Origin: a virus
Reading direction: 5' to 3' (one strand)
Virus record (IMG/VR): IMGVR_UViG_3300037246_002397
Location: 1 to 22,125 of that record
DNA: 22,125 nucleotides
The notes beneath the pieces are model-generated. The model searched no databases and had not been told where the DNA came from. It was given only the letters and a program-made list of their open reading frames with translations. Below are positions 13,700 through 21,138 of the stretch, one piece after another (the stretch's first letter is position 1; every line of letters begins with the position of its first letter). The position numbers and the translations under genes are program-made.

Positions 13700-13981
13700 A
13701 TGAAACAATTTACAGAATTTAAAGGGATAGTAAAGGATAATTTCCGTGACTTAATGGTTCAGTATTGGATGGATGATGAAGGATACTCTACCAAACATCA
13801 AGCTTTATTGACTTATGGTGGTCATAAATTCGAGTTTCTATGCAATGACCTTGTTGGCGAAGTCAGAACGTTCACGCCTGATATTGGATATAAAGATAAG
13901 TCAATCGACGGGACACTATGCTTTGAAAAAGAGGATAATAATTTTGTCATCCCTGTTAATCTTATCAATATACAAAACTAA
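13700..13981 (+). CDS. hypothetical protein, 93 aa
   Basis: Unrecognised beta-rich protein: DNFRDLMVQYWMDDE, HKFEFLCNDLVGEVRTF and NFVIPVNLINIQ look like strands of a small barrel. GAGAGA before the ATG acts as a modest ribosome binding site. Confidence 0.7.
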   Translation: MKQFTEFKGIVKDNFRDLMVQYWMDDEGYSTKHQALLTYGGHKFEFLCNDLVGEVRTFTPDIGYKDKSIDGTLCFEKEDNNFVIPVNLINIQN

Positions 13982-14022
13982 TTAATCAACCATACATAGT
14001 ATTATATAGGAGATTTATTGTT

Positions 14023-14304
14023 ATGAGTAAAGAATATTTAGATGCGATCCATTCTGAAACAGATAAATTAATGAAAATTTCAAAACAGCTTATAAAACTG
14101 TCTAATGCATTTTATACGACAGGGAATTATCCATTAGGTGAACAGCTTGAAATCATGTCTTTGGCTGTGCTGGAATCTCAGTCGAATATTGGTAAAGCAG
14201 TAAATAACGAATTGCAAACTCAATATAAAAACTCTCAACAGGCTTCAGTAAACATGTTAAATGCTGCGCTTGCCGGTTCTGGGTCAAAGGAATTAGTTAG
14301 TTAA
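14023..14304 (+). CDS. helical protein, 93 aa
   Basis: Unrecognised; almost all-helical (ETDKLMKISKQLIKLSNAFYTTGN; LGEQLEIMSLAVLESQSNIGKA), lacking Cys and Trp. The AGGAGA at 14008-14013 lies 9 bases from the ATG; an ATT in frame at 14017 would be closer but is a rare start. Preceded by TATTATATAGGAG, similar to the leader motif. Confidence 0.72.
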   Translation: MSKEYLDAIHSETDKLMKISKQLIKLSNAFYTTGNYPLGEQLEIMSLAVLESQSNIGKAVNNELQTQYKNSQQASVNMLNAALAGSGSKELVS

Positions 14305-14333
14305 CCAACAACCTTTCTACCACAGGAGACGAT

Positions 14334-14918
14334 ATGAATAAAGTAAATCTACCAGACGGGAAATCAGGAGATTGGACACTTGAAAAATTCAAAATAACGA
14401 AAGATGAATCAGTAATGTCTTTATTCTCATATGGTGGACGTGCGCCATCACCGGGAGATTATACAAGATTAAAGTATAAGAATGAAGTCGTTATGTCTGA
14501 TACTCCATCTGAACAAAGAGACCATTATCAACCGATTCAATACGCAAATGGACACATTTTAATCAATGGACTTGGAATCGGAATGGTTCTCTTAAATTGC
14601 ATGAGCAAACCAGAAGTTAATAAAGCTACTGTCATTGAATTATCACAAGATGTTATTGATTTGGTTGGTCCTCACTATCAGAAAATGTTCGGTGATAATC
14701 TTGAGATAATCAAAGCAAATGCACTTGAATATAAGCCAGAAAAGGAAATAAAATACGGAATGGTTTGGCATGATATCTGGACTTATATTTGTTCTGATAA
14801 CCTAAATGATATGAAAAGTCTTCACCGAAAATATGGCAGGAAGGCAGATTGGCAAGGATCATGGTGCAGGAATGAGTGTGAAAGGCAAGCTAAACAAAGC
14901 AGGAGAAATTTCTATTAA
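14334..14918 (+). CDS. class I SAM-methyltransferase-like / spermidine-synthase-like protein, 194 aa
   Basis: Rossmann-type fold features: strand plus glycine loop HILINGLGIG (74-83), second strand ending in acid, ATVIEL (98-103), then a helix with a conserved-looking Asp, a third strand with LEIIKANALEY (123-133), and a fourth YGMVWHDIW (141-149). This order fits S-adenosylmethionine- or decarboxy-SAM-binding enzymes. Substrate cannot be told; DNA-methyltransferase signature (D/N)PPY is absent. Strong AGGAGAC ribosome binding site (14324-14330). Confidence 0.75.
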   Translation: MNKVNLPDGKSGDWTLEKFKITKDESVMSLFSYGGRAPSPGDYTRLKYKNEVVMSDTPSEQRDHYQPIQYANGHILINGLGIGMVLLNCMSKPEVNKATVIELSQDVIDLVGPHYQKMFGDNLEIIKANALEYKPEKEIKYGMVWHDIWTYICSDNLNDMKSLHRKYGRKADWQGSWCRNECERQAKQSRRNFY

Positions 14919-14936
14919 CCTTCACAGGAGACGATA

Positions 14937-15140
14937 ATGCCAACCTACGGACAGATCATAAAAAGGAGATTATACTCAATGCTTCTTATACTTGCTCCAA
15001 TATTACTGATCACTATTGGAATTTCCATTATACTGGTGCCAGTTCAGATTTTTGGAGGGAAAATATACGTGATAATCCCTTCTATTTTAGTACTTTTCAC
15101 TTATATAACGTATGTCTTTGGACTGCATAAAGAAATTTAA
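14937..15140 (+). CDS. two-span membrane protein, 67 aa
   Basis: Two hydrophobic segments, about residues 14-37 (LLILAPILLITIGISIILVP) and 43-62, separated by a short FGGKI turn, with basic residues at both ends (IKRRL, HKEI). This suits a small inner-membrane protein or a holin-like role, but no lysis genes are nearby. AGGAGAC at 14926-14932. Confidence 0.75.
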   Translation: MPTYGQIIKRRLYSMLLILAPILLITIGISIILVPVQIFGGKIYVIIPSILVLFTYITYVFGLHKEI

Positions 15141-15152
15141 AAAGGAGACAAT

Positions 15153-15416
15153 TTGAAACCAAAACAAATAATAGCATTCAGAGAGAAACACTTCCCTGTA
15201 ACCGGTAACGGACACATAAACAAAAGCCGTGAGTTAATGGCTAAAGAGTTTAATACTACTGCTAGAACAATTAGAAACTGGGAGTCTGGAGTTAATGAAG
15301 TACCAGGGATATTTGTTAAGGCGGTTGAGTTGTGGTTGAAGGTTGAGGACGCGATCAGGATTGCAAAGTATCCTCCAGTGGATAAGGCGATTCTTGAGAT
15401 TTTATGTAAACATTGA
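15153..15416 (+). CDS. helix-turn-helix protein, 87 aa, TTG start
   Basis: The segment MAKEFNTTARTIRNWESGVNEVPG (residues ~29-52) is an XRE-like helix-turn-helix with 'TARTIRNWESG' as recognition helix. It is a candidate DNA-binding regulator or homing partner. The TTG at 15153 follows AGGAGAC (15143-15149) by 3 bases, exactly the spacing used elsewhere in the window, so the rare start is likely real. Confidence 0.78.
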   Translation: MKPKQIIAFREKHFPVTGNGHINKSRELMAKEFNTTARTIRNWESGVNEVPGIFVKAVELWLKVEDAIRIAKYPPVDKAILEILCKH

Positions 15417-15485
15417 ATCGAATGCCAATGTTAAAGAAAATCAAAAGTAGCTTGTATACTGTAATAATTAAACAAAAGGAATATT

Positions 15486-15911
15486 ATGAACAATGAAATG
15501 AAATTTCACGAAGCTATTTTAGATATGACACCGGGGTGTATTTTTAAAACAAAGCGTGAAGAGTTTAAGCTTATACGAGATGGATCATTTGAATGCTATG
15601 GCAAAGCATTGGTCTTAACTAAAGGAATGATGCATTTTGAAGGAAGAATTGTCAGACCAGAGCCGGTTGTTTTAAGCGCTGAGGAAATTTTAAATCTTTT
15701 TCCAGACTCGGATTCATACAGTTATTTAACAGCAAAAAATATTATAAGTAAATGTCGATCTAATTTCAGACTCGAAAGAGATAAAGAGTATGAAGAACTG
15801 AGAGCAGCTGTTAAGAATTGTTTCATCGAAGAAGGTCAAGAAGAAGATTTGGAAGCGATGTATAAATTAAGCCAGGCATATGAAAACCTCAAACCACTAA
15901 ACAATAAATAA
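15486..15911 (+). CDS. hypothetical protein, second Tad2/DUF2829-like fold candidate, 141 aa
   Basis: MKFHEAILDMTPGCIFK, a charged FKLIRDGSFECYG strand pair, then MMHFEGRIVRPEPVVLSAEEI parallels the N-terminus of the protein at 4474 (MKYQEILPQVLAGEWFKL ... NWVVKPE, and later PEPEVLNANEW). The two likely share a domain. The rest is helical and acidic. Upstream, TATACT (15455-15460) could be a -10 box but no good -35 is seen. AAAAGGAA ribosome binding site. Confidence 0.72.
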   Translation: MNNEMKFHEAILDMTPGCIFKTKREEFKLIRDGSFECYGKALVLTKGMMHFEGRIVRPEPVVLSAEEILNLFPDSDSYSYLTAKNIISKCRSNFRLERDKEYEELRAAVKNCFIEEGQEEDLEAMYKLSQAYENLKPLNNK

Positions 15912-15960
15912 CCTATTCAAAGAAAACAGCTTTTGATAGTGTAATAGAAAAGGAGACGAT

Positions 15961-16188
15961 ATGAAAAGTAATTATAATTGTAGCAATTGTGGATATGGTC
16001 TTCTGTTGAAAGCTCATAGTAAAAAATGCGCTACACCAAAAAATATAAAATGTTGTAGATATCCAGCTTCTGTTTTTAAATATCACGCTCAATGGTGTGG
16101 TGAACATAAAACCAAAGGTGAGGTAAAGTTGGCAAAAGAAACAAGCATCTCAAGAGTTAAAATAGCATACAACGGCAAAGAAGAATAA
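15961..16188 (+). CDS. Cys-rich zinc-finger-like protein, 75 aa
   Basis: C7 and C10 (NCSNCGYG) with later Cys/His positions H19, C23, C31, C32, H42 and C46 suggest one or two zinc sites in a basic protein. Its resemblance to nucleic-acid-binding fingers is general. AGGAGAC at 15951-15957, 3 bases from the ATG. Confidence 0.75.
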   Translation: MKSNYNCSNCGYGLLLKAHSKKCATPKNIKCCRYPASVFKYHAQWCGEHKTKGEVKLAKETSISRVKIAYNGKEE

Positions 16189-16215
16189 ACAAAACCATAC
16201 TATAAGGTATTTATT

Positions 16216-16377
16216 ATGGATCAATTCTTTATAATGATTTTTATTTTTACGATGGGAATCTGAGTAGGTGGATATTTTGAATCACATCTCCATTTATTTA
16301 AAAGAAAAATATGTTTTGAAAGGCCAGAGCCAAAAGATAAACCGCCAACTGAGAGACTAAATGGCCATAACATTTAA
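16216..16377 (+). pseudogene. small membrane protein ORF interrupted by in-frame TGA
   Basis: From the ATG at 16216 the frame reads MDQFFIMIFIFTMGI, then TGA at 16261-16263, then VGGYFESHLHLFKRKIC and continues to a TAA at 16375-16377. A single base change (TGG to TGA) would restore a 53-residue one-span membrane protein with a Trp at the break, followed by a basic/Pro-rich tail. TGA is a normal stop in neighbouring genes, so this is a nonsense mutation, a readthrough site, or a 15-residue peptide with an untranslated remainder. A weak AAGGT precedes the ATG. Confidence 0.45.
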
Positions 16378-16501
16378 TTTAAATATCCTATGCCTACTTT
16401 TTGGACATAAACTGGAAATGGATGGGTATAATTATGGTATCACTCATTACTGTTCAAGAAAAGGATGTAATTATAAAAAACGAAATCAGGAAACAAAATG
16501 A
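16361..16501 (+). CDS. DUF1660-like small zinc protein, 46 aa
   Basis: CLLFGHKLE ... THYCSRKGCNYKK fits the small prophage protein family DUF1660 (C-x-x-x-x-G-H-K ... C-x-x-C or C-x4-C), thought to bind zinc. It overlaps the end of the interrupted ORF in another frame, and its own stop overlaps the next start (ATGA). Ribosome binding site is weak (GAGAG). Confidence 0.6.
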   Translation: MAITFNLNILCLLFGHKLEMDGYNYGITHYCSRKGCNYKKRNQETK

Positions 16502-17640
16502 GCAAACTAAAAACAGCAATAGAACAAAAAGACTTTCTAAAAGCTAAACGTATAATCCTTGATAATCCGGAATTACTGGAAGAGAATGTTGATTTGGTTT
16601 TGGGGATGGTTGAACAGCTCGATAAAATTAAGACTGAATACCAGATTATGGGTAGAAGTGTCCGATATATCCCCCCAGGAGTTTGTTCTTCAACTACTGA
16701 AGATGAAGCGGAAATGAAATCATTAGAAAAGAACTTGGAAGACCAACATGCTGCGATTTATGGTCCACTTGATGGTTTTAAAAGCTATCAAGAAAAGAGA
16801 TCAACATTTTACAACAAAGAACTAGCTCATGAAGAAGCGTTGAAGATTAATAATCTTCAAAATAAAATGAAAAAGTCATGTTATGCCAATCTTAAAATAG
16901 ACAATTCAATCCCCAAAGATGAAATGTATCTCATTGGTGAAAAGAATACTGTTAAGGTGAAGAATATTGCACCACCTTTAAGTGAAGATGCGTTAATTGT
17001 GGCTGAGTCAGAAAATGGACCTCAGTTCGAATCTAAAACGTATAATTCTTTTGAAGAGCTTCATAAAGCTATAATGGGTGATGATCATCCTAACTCAGAT
17101 GATATTGAAGAACTTAAAAAATCAATTGTTGGCAAGCCTGAAGATTTAGACGAAGGTTGGATAGGACAGAATATTGGTGAAGTTTTAAAACCACATAAGG
17201 CACCTCCAAAACAATCATGGGATACTTTTAAAGGTAATGATTTGGTGGATGAAAATCTTAATCAAAGACTCACCCCTAAATTCAAGATAACCAATCCTTG
17301 GGAAGACTCAGAAAAGACCATTGTTAGTTTTGACCCCGATCATAAAATTGTTTTAAGAAAAGAGCATGAAAAGTCATTTATGAAGTTATACGGCAATCTA
17401 AGTGCTAAGAATATTTTCATTAAATCATGTGAAGAATGCAAAGATGAAATAACACCACATTATAGCTGCATCTACAAAATGCAAATAAATAGTGTCACTC
17501 CTTCTAATGTGAAAGCGGTAAATGGATTATTTGAAGATACGTTTATCGACTTTGATTATTTCAATGTAGACTTTCCAGATATTAGAGAACCAGGAGCATT
17601 TATGTCTTTAGTCACTCTAAAACTAAAGCACAAACAATGA
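16498..17640 (+). CDS. hypothetical protein, 380 aa
   Basis: Unrecognised soluble protein, one of the largest here. Residues 1-60 are helical (KQDFLKAKRIILDNPELL style repeat-like helices); 65-125 form a coiled-coil-like charged segment; 140-230 alternate a strand block (EMYLIGEKNTVKVKN) and acidic helices; 245-380 hold a beta-rich part with CEECKDEI (Cys pair), H and C nearby, and a C-terminal FDYFNVDFPD...LVTLKLKHK. Stop overlaps the next start by ATGA, so it is coupled to the following gene. AGGAAAC lies 3 bases before the ATG. Confidence 0.75.
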   Translation: MSKLKTAIEQKDFLKAKRIILDNPELLEENVDLVLGMVEQLDKIKTEYQIMGRSVRYIPPGVCSSTTEDEAEMKSLEKNLEDQHAAIYGPLDGFKSYQEKRSTFYNKELAHEEALKINNLQNKMKKSCYANLKIDNSIPKDEMYLIGEKNTVKVKNIAPPLSEDALIVAESENGPQFESKTYNSFEELHKAIMGDDHPNSDDIEELKKSIVGKPEDLDEGWIGQNIGEVLKPHKAPPKQSWDTFKGNDLVDENLNQRLTPKFKITNPWEDSEKTIVSFDPDHKIVLRKEHEKSFMKLYGNLSAKNIFIKSCEECKDEITPHYSCIYKMQINSVTPSNVKAVNGLFEDTFIDFDYFNVDFPDIREPGAFMSLVTLKLKHKQ

Positions 17641-18353
17641 ACCTCTCAGAACTAAGCAAAAGCCATCGTAAATTAGCAGCTCTTTACATCGAAAGTAAAA
17701 AGAAAATGAAATACGGTGGCAACCCTGTACCTAAAAAAGATAAAAATTATATTATCTCAATCGTCAATGATCAGCGTAGATGCTTTTCAGTAATTGAATA
17801 TAACGATGGTTGGGAAGCCGACAGCAATAACGGGAAAGTTCACGATAGAAGCGTTCCTTGTATTGAAATGATCAGCTACCATAGTGAACAAGAAAACAAT
17901 ATCTCTGAAAGTGAATTCATTTCATTACTAATGGAGATCATAGAAATCTATTCTACTTTTGATCTTAACAATAATGTGATTATCTGTTCTCGAACAAACG
18001 GAGCTGGCAGGATCGTCTTTGATGCAATCCGGAATGAAGTAAGAGAAATGATTGATCCTGAAAACGTCCGTTTCTTTCCACTTTCCAGAAGATTAAAAAC
18101 CGGAGTTGAACAATTCAAAAACCCAGGAAAAGGCTGGGAAATGACAGCTGCAGATGAAAAGAACTGTCTTAATGCTATGAAAACCGCAGAAGGGGAGGGG
18201 TTTTTCACACTGGTTACTGATAGGTCAAGATCAATGTTTCAGTTAGCTACCAGCATCGACAGCAAGGAACAGCAGGATATAGAATCTTTTCAATACGTTT
18301 GGATGATGCTTTCTTTTATCCGGCTGTATTCGATGAGTTTGTTTCCTGATTAG
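17637..18353 (+). CDS. hypothetical protein, 238 aa, possible degenerate terminase-nuclease fold
   Basis: The layout faintly recalls the RNase H-like nuclease domain of T4-type large terminases: a strand YIISIVND (38-45), FSVIEY (50-55), then VIICSRTNGAGRIVFDAIRNEV (114-135) in the position of the 'E-x-N-x-G-x-x-v' motif, and PGKGWEMTAADEKNCLNAM (163-181) like 'GW-T-x-x-x-K-x-x-l'. The usual catalytic acid before TNGAG is replaced (CSR), so activity is doubtful. Function is unknown if this likeness fails. The 3' end overlaps the convergent gene by 38 bases. Confidence 0.72.
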   Translation: MNLSELSKSHRKLAALYIESKKKMKYGGNPVPKKDKNYIISIVNDQRRCFSVIEYNDGWEADSNNGKVHDRSVPCIEMISYHSEQENNISESEFISLLMEIIEIYSTFDLNNNVIICSRTNGAGRIVFDAIRNEVREMIDPENVRFFPLSRRLKTGVEQFKNPGKGWEMTAADEKNCLNAMKTAEGEGFFTLVTDRSRSMFQLATSIDSKEQQDIESFQYVWMMLSFIRLYSMSLFPD

Positions 18354-18582
18354 GAATTTCATTTTTCTCTGAACACTCACGAATTATATTGATCCAGACT
18401 GATTTCATATCTTCCAACGTGGCTTCGTCAATTCTCCACATAGAATCTTTAATTCCACGCCTATCACATAAATCATACATTATTGATTTAACGGCTAACT
18501 TTTCCCAAGAATCGATATTATCAGTAGTGTATTTTGAAACTGACTTTATTGTTTGTGAAGCAATTTCTTTTGAGTCCATCAT
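18316..18582 (-). CDS. hypothetical protein, 88 aa
   Basis: Unrecognised helical protein with Trp at three positions and a Ser/Asn/Thr-rich tail (NQETNSSNTAG) of low complexity. The last 38 bases overlap the plus-strand gene tail-to-tail, leaving no room for a terminator between the two clusters. AGAGGA directly precedes two consecutive ATG codons; the second (18579) has the better distance. Confidence 0.68.
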   Translation of the reverse strand: MMDSKEIASQTIKSVSKYTTDNIDSWEKLAVKSIMYDLCDRRGIKDSMWRIDEATLEDMKSVWINIIRECSEKNEIPNQETNSSNTAG

Positions 18583-18613
18583 TCCTCTATAGGTATTAGT
18601 TTATGGGTAGCTT

Positions 18614-18802
18614 TTAATGTATTGTACTGTTTTCTTGCTCGAGTAAACTTATCATAACTCTTTCACCATACTTGGCACAAGCAAGCATCATGTCATAATT
18701 TTCAGTCTTTTCTATCTCTTTGAACAATATTTCTTTAGCTTTTACGCCACCATGCTTTTTAATTAGTTTGTCAATATATTCTCGAAGATACAGTTCATCC
18801 AT
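18614..18802 (-). CDS. small helical protein, 62 aa
   Basis: Unrecognised; all-helical and charged (LREYIDKLIKKHGGVKAKEILFKEIEK), Leu/Ile spacing suggests a helical bundle or coiled coil. AGGAAGG lies about 5 bases before the ATG on the minus strand. Confidence 0.68.
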   Translation of the reverse strand: MDELYLREYIDKLIKKHGGVKAKEILFKEIEKTENYDMMLACAKYGERVMISLLEQENSTIH

Positions 18803-18829
18803 AATAACCTTCCTATGATGTATTTGTTA

Positions 18830-19120
18830 TTAAATTCTAAAAGTAGACCCATGCTTAAATAATCCTGAATGCTCTTCACGTAATGCTAGCTTTTCAATTA
18901 TCTTTAAGGCATCTGATTTGTACAACTGGCATTTAAAATCAACATGCATATTCTTGACATCTACCAGTTTATATTCATCATGCCATTTACTGATAAAGGT
19001 TTCACTGCAAATTTTAATACTGTTCTTCCTTAATCGTTGCTTTTTAAATCTTTTGCAAACTTCATCAATATTAATTCCACACGGTCCAGATTGGTTCCAT
19101 TTAGTTAACGCTCTTCTCAT
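18830..19120 (-). CDS. hypothetical basic protein, 96 aa
   Basis: Unrecognised. A basic middle (CKRFKKQRLRKNSIK) and several Cys suggest nucleic-acid contact but no motif is clear. GGAGGAG precedes both a GTG (19123) and the ATG at 19120; the ATG overlaps the upstream stop as TGATG and keeps a 4-base gap from GGAGG, so it is preferred. Confidence 0.7.
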   Translation of the reverse strand: MRRALTKWNQSGPCGINIDEVCKRFKKQRLRKNSIKICSETFISKWHDEYKLVDVKNMHVDFKCQLYKSDALKIIEKLALREEHSGLFKHGSTFRI

Positions 19121-19380
19121 CACTCCTCCACTGGAATTAGTTCATAAGATTCCATTATTGAATTAACGTAATTTAATAATCTAACAACATCTTTTCTGAT
19201 TCTTTTTTCAGATAGGAATATACCACATTCAATACTATCTGACACAATATCTTCTAAACAAAGACAAATGTATTTTTGTTTTTCTGTGATTTCCTTTTCA
19301 GTGGTTCCTTCTTTGTACTGTATTTCAATGACATATTTTGAATTATTGTTAACACCTTTAATTTCTATCGTGCCATGCAT
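19120..19380 (-). CDS. hypothetical protein, 86 aa
   Basis: Unrecognised. Opening strands (GTIEIKGVNNNSKYVIEIQYKEG) then two helices with a CLCLEDIV core. The start codon context has only AAAGAGA as ribosome binding site. Its 3' end supplies the GGAGGAG ribosome binding site of the next gene and overlaps its start by one base. Confidence 0.7.
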   Translation of the reverse strand: MHGTIEIKGVNNNSKYVIEIQYKEGTTEKEITEKQKYICLCLEDIVSDSIECGIFLSEKRIRKDVVRLLNYVNSIMESYELIPVEE

Positions 19381-19393
19381 AATATCTCTTTGT

Positions 19394-19534
19394 TTATATT
19401 GTTTTTACTAAAACACCTTGGCATTCTTCGCAATATTCACAATGTTCTTCGCCGCATGGCAATGAATCAGCTTCAAAGTAATGTTCCTTTCCACATTCAT
19501 TACAGATGTAAAGTATTAAGATTTCGTCGGGCAT
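19394..19534 (-). CDS. small zinc-finger protein, 46 aa
   Basis: Zinc-ribbon pattern: ICNECGKEHYF (C11, C14) and later CGEEHCEYCEECQG with several Cys and His, acidic overall. Such one-ribbon proteins are common in phages with unknown roles. TTACCTGCTG on the plus strand gives a modest AGCAGGTAA ribosome binding site upstream. Ends 13 bases before the gene at 19380. Confidence 0.65.
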   Translation of the reverse strand: MPDEILILYICNECGKEHYFEADSLPCGEEHCEYCEECQGVLVKTI

Positions 19535-19540
19535 ATTGTT

Positions 19541-19804
19541 TTACCTGCTGTAATATCGTTCTTTAATACAAATATGTTTTGATTCTTTGTGACTTGGCCT
19601 ATCTTCCATTGATCCATCTTTTGCATGGCCGATATCAGAAATAGGGCAAGTATCACAATAATCAACACCACATTTCATTCCGGTACGAGATTCATTAAGT
19701 CTAACAATTATTTCTCTTGCAACTTCTAAAGCCTCGTTTCTTTCCTGCAATCTTTTTACAGGTGTCAAAGCGTCATATTCAGCTTGTGTTAAAATGTATT
19801 GCAT
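19541..19804 (-). CDS. hypothetical Cys-containing protein, 87 aa
   Basis: MQYILTQAEYDAL resembles the start of a common phage family ('YILT-EEYD-L') with a helix of charged residues after it. The later CGVDYCDTCPISD block and a terminal HICIKE suggest a zinc site. No function known to me. AAGGTAATATT lies upstream of the ATG. Ends 6 bases before the small zinc-finger gene. Confidence 0.75.
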   Translation of the reverse strand: MQYILTQAEYDALTPVKRLQERNEALEVAREIIVRLNESRTGMKCGVDYCDTCPISDIGHAKDGSMEDRPSHKESKHICIKERYYSR

Positions 19805-19816
19805 AATATTACCTTA

Positions 19817-20023
19817 TTATATGGTTATTGGTTGTTTACATTTGCTTCTAAAATAACATTTATGAGTTTTACACCAACCATTTCTATCTAATTTGCAATC
19901 GCCATCTATTCTTAAAATTTCATCTTCTTGCAGTGTTAGGGAAATTGGTTCCTGATCTTCGTCACTATCAATTCCCCAATCAGAAATCCCGTTATTTATT
20001 TCAAAATCAGCGTATTCACTCAT
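19817..20023 (-). CDS. hypothetical acidic protein with C-terminal Cys, 68 aa
   Basis: The N-terminal 40 residues are strongly acidic (DWGIDSDEDQEP), the C-terminal 28 basic with four Cys and a His (CKLDRNGWCKTHKCYFRSKC), likely one zinc site. Charge is split in two halves. Plus-strand ATACCTTTATT gives AAAGGTAT before the ATG. Confidence 0.68.
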   Translation of the reverse strand: MSEYADFEINNGISDWGIDSDEDQEPISLTLQEDEILRIDGDCKLDRNGWCKTHKCYFRSKCKQPITI

Positions 20024-20046
20024 ACTATACCTTTATTATTAAGTGG

Positions 20047-20169
20047 TTAGTGATCAATAGATGTTCTGATAATATAAAGCGGCACAATACCAAATAGAAA
20101 CCATCCTGTATAAACATACCTCTCTTTTCCACCAAAATGTTTTTTACGCCACGTCTTTTTAATAATCAT
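20047..20169 (-). CDS. small membrane protein, 40 aa
   Basis: Basic N-terminus (IIKKTWRKKHFGGKER) followed by a single hydrophobic span (WFLFGIVPLYIIRTS). Reads from the ATG at 20169 with AGAGGAC 4 bases upstream. It fits between two neighbours in the same direction with short gaps. Probably a membrane-anchored phage peptide. Confidence 0.6.
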   Translation of the reverse strand: MIIKKTWRKKHFGGKERYVYTGWFLFGIVPLYIIRTSIDH

Positions 20170-20182
20170 AAGTCCTCTAAAA

Positions 20183-20389
20183 TTAATATTCTCTGTCAGG
20201 TTCAATATAAAAGAATTGATTTCTGTGATAGCAGTTAGGAAATGTTTCCGCTTTCTGTTTAAAAGGTGGCATTTGGTGAGCGTTGACTTCTTTTCTCAAT
20301 ATAAGCTTTGCATTTTTTAACGAAAAACAATCTTTTTGAGGCGTGTTATAGAAGTCATCATGGCATCCTGAACAGTTATCTTTTTTCAT
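20183..20389 (-). CDS. conserved-type phage zinc protein, 68 aa
   Basis: CSGCHDDFYNTPQKDCFSLKNAKLI is like a phage family I recall with 'CxxCRxDFYN...KECWxxKxAKVV', so the Cys probably bind zinc rather than heme in spite of the CxxCH match. The C-terminal half has NCYHRNQFFYIEP. AAGGAGAC (plus strand 20393-20400 reversed) gives a strong ribosome binding site 3 bases from the ATG. Confidence 0.75.
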   Translation of the reverse strand: MKKDNCSGCHDDFYNTPQKDCFSLKNAKLILRKEVNAHQMPPFKQKAETFPNCYHRNQFFYIEPDREY

Positions 20390-20424
20390 CCAGTCTCCTT
20401 CTCTTAATTAATAATTAATAGTGG

Positions 20425-20553
20425 TTATTCATAAGTAAACAGTTCAAATACAGCTTCCCATAGCCAATCAGGGGCATCGTTTAAAAGGCCATTTCTAATT
20501 AAGTCTGACATCATATTTCTCTCAACGAATCTTTTTAAGTTTGAGTATTTCAT
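20425..20553 (-). CDS. small protein, 42 aa
   Basis: MKYSNLKRFVERNMMSDLI, then an acidic/aromatic helix (DWLWEAVFELFTYE). Start overlaps the stop of the upstream membrane protein (ATGA), so translation is coupled. Amphipathic C-terminal helix; unknown function. Confidence 0.6.
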   Translation of the reverse strand: MKYSNLKRFVERNMMSDLIRNGLLNDAPDWLWEAVFELFTYE

Positions 20554-21107
20554 TTATCTTTCCATTCTTTAGGGATTAAACTGTCTCTGATCTTATCATA
20601 CATCTTCCCTGATAAATCGTAGATTAGATTACCAATTCTAATAATAAGATCACTCAATAAGAAATCTATCACTGAGAAAGGCCAGTAAGTAATCCAATAG
20701 ACCAACTTCTCTTTTGAATTCTTAACGGTTGGTAATTCGGCTTTAAGGTAATAAGATAAACTGATTGGTACACCTAACTTGCCCTTTTTATCACTCCTAT
20801 TATAATAACCGGTTTCTCTCTTAATTTCATCCTTTAGATATAATACCCACTTAAAAATAGACCACAATAATCCAACCGGAAAATATAAAACAGCTATTGC
20901 AATAGCTAATGATAGATTCTCAGATATCATCCTGTATGAATATGTTAACAATTCCGAACACAAACCCATTAATAAAATAAAAGCAACAACGGTAACAATC
21001 GATACTCCCAAATGTTCACTATGAGCTTCAAAGCATAACGCAATAAAAAACAATGAACAGAAAATCATAAAAGGGATGCTTCCCAAAATAAAAAGATCAA
21101 ATAACAT
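20550..21107 (-). CDS. multi-span membrane protein, 185 aa
   Basis: Three hydrophobic segments at about 4-28, 34-52 and 66-90, then a charged region and a C-terminal YWITYWPFSVIDFLLSDLI stretch ending with amphipathic helices. The 'YWPFS' block recalls a membrane protein family found in several enterobacterial phages; role unknown. First gene of the minus-strand cluster, AAAGGAGAC directly upstream (21111-21118), so the cluster promoter lies in 21111-21150. Confidence 0.75.
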   Translation of the reverse strand: MLFDLFILGSIPFMIFCSLFFIALCFEAHSEHLGVSIVTVVAFILLMGLCSELLTYSYRMISENLSLAIAIAVLYFPVGLLWSIFKWVLYLKDEIKRETGYYNRSDKKGKLGVPISLSYYLKAELPTVKNSKEKLVYWITYWPFSVIDFLLSDLIIRIGNLIYDLSGKMYDKIRDSLIPKEWKDK

Positions 21108-21138
21108 AATGTCTCCTTTAATTAATATTAATTAACAC

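Noticed and set aside
14334-14918. DNA methyltransferase
   Set aside because: The glycine loop fits SAM binding, but the catalytic (D/N)PP(Y/F) or PC motifs of DNA methylases are absent.
16216-16377. Alternative genetic code with TGA as Trp
   Set aside because: TGA ends many convincing genes here, often in ATGA junctions (e.g. 7147, 17640, 22032), so recoding of the whole genome is excluded.
20183-20389. CxxCH as a c-type heme site
   Set aside because: No signal peptide, and the surrounding DFYN ... KDCFSLKNAK pattern matches small phage zinc proteins rather than cytochromes.
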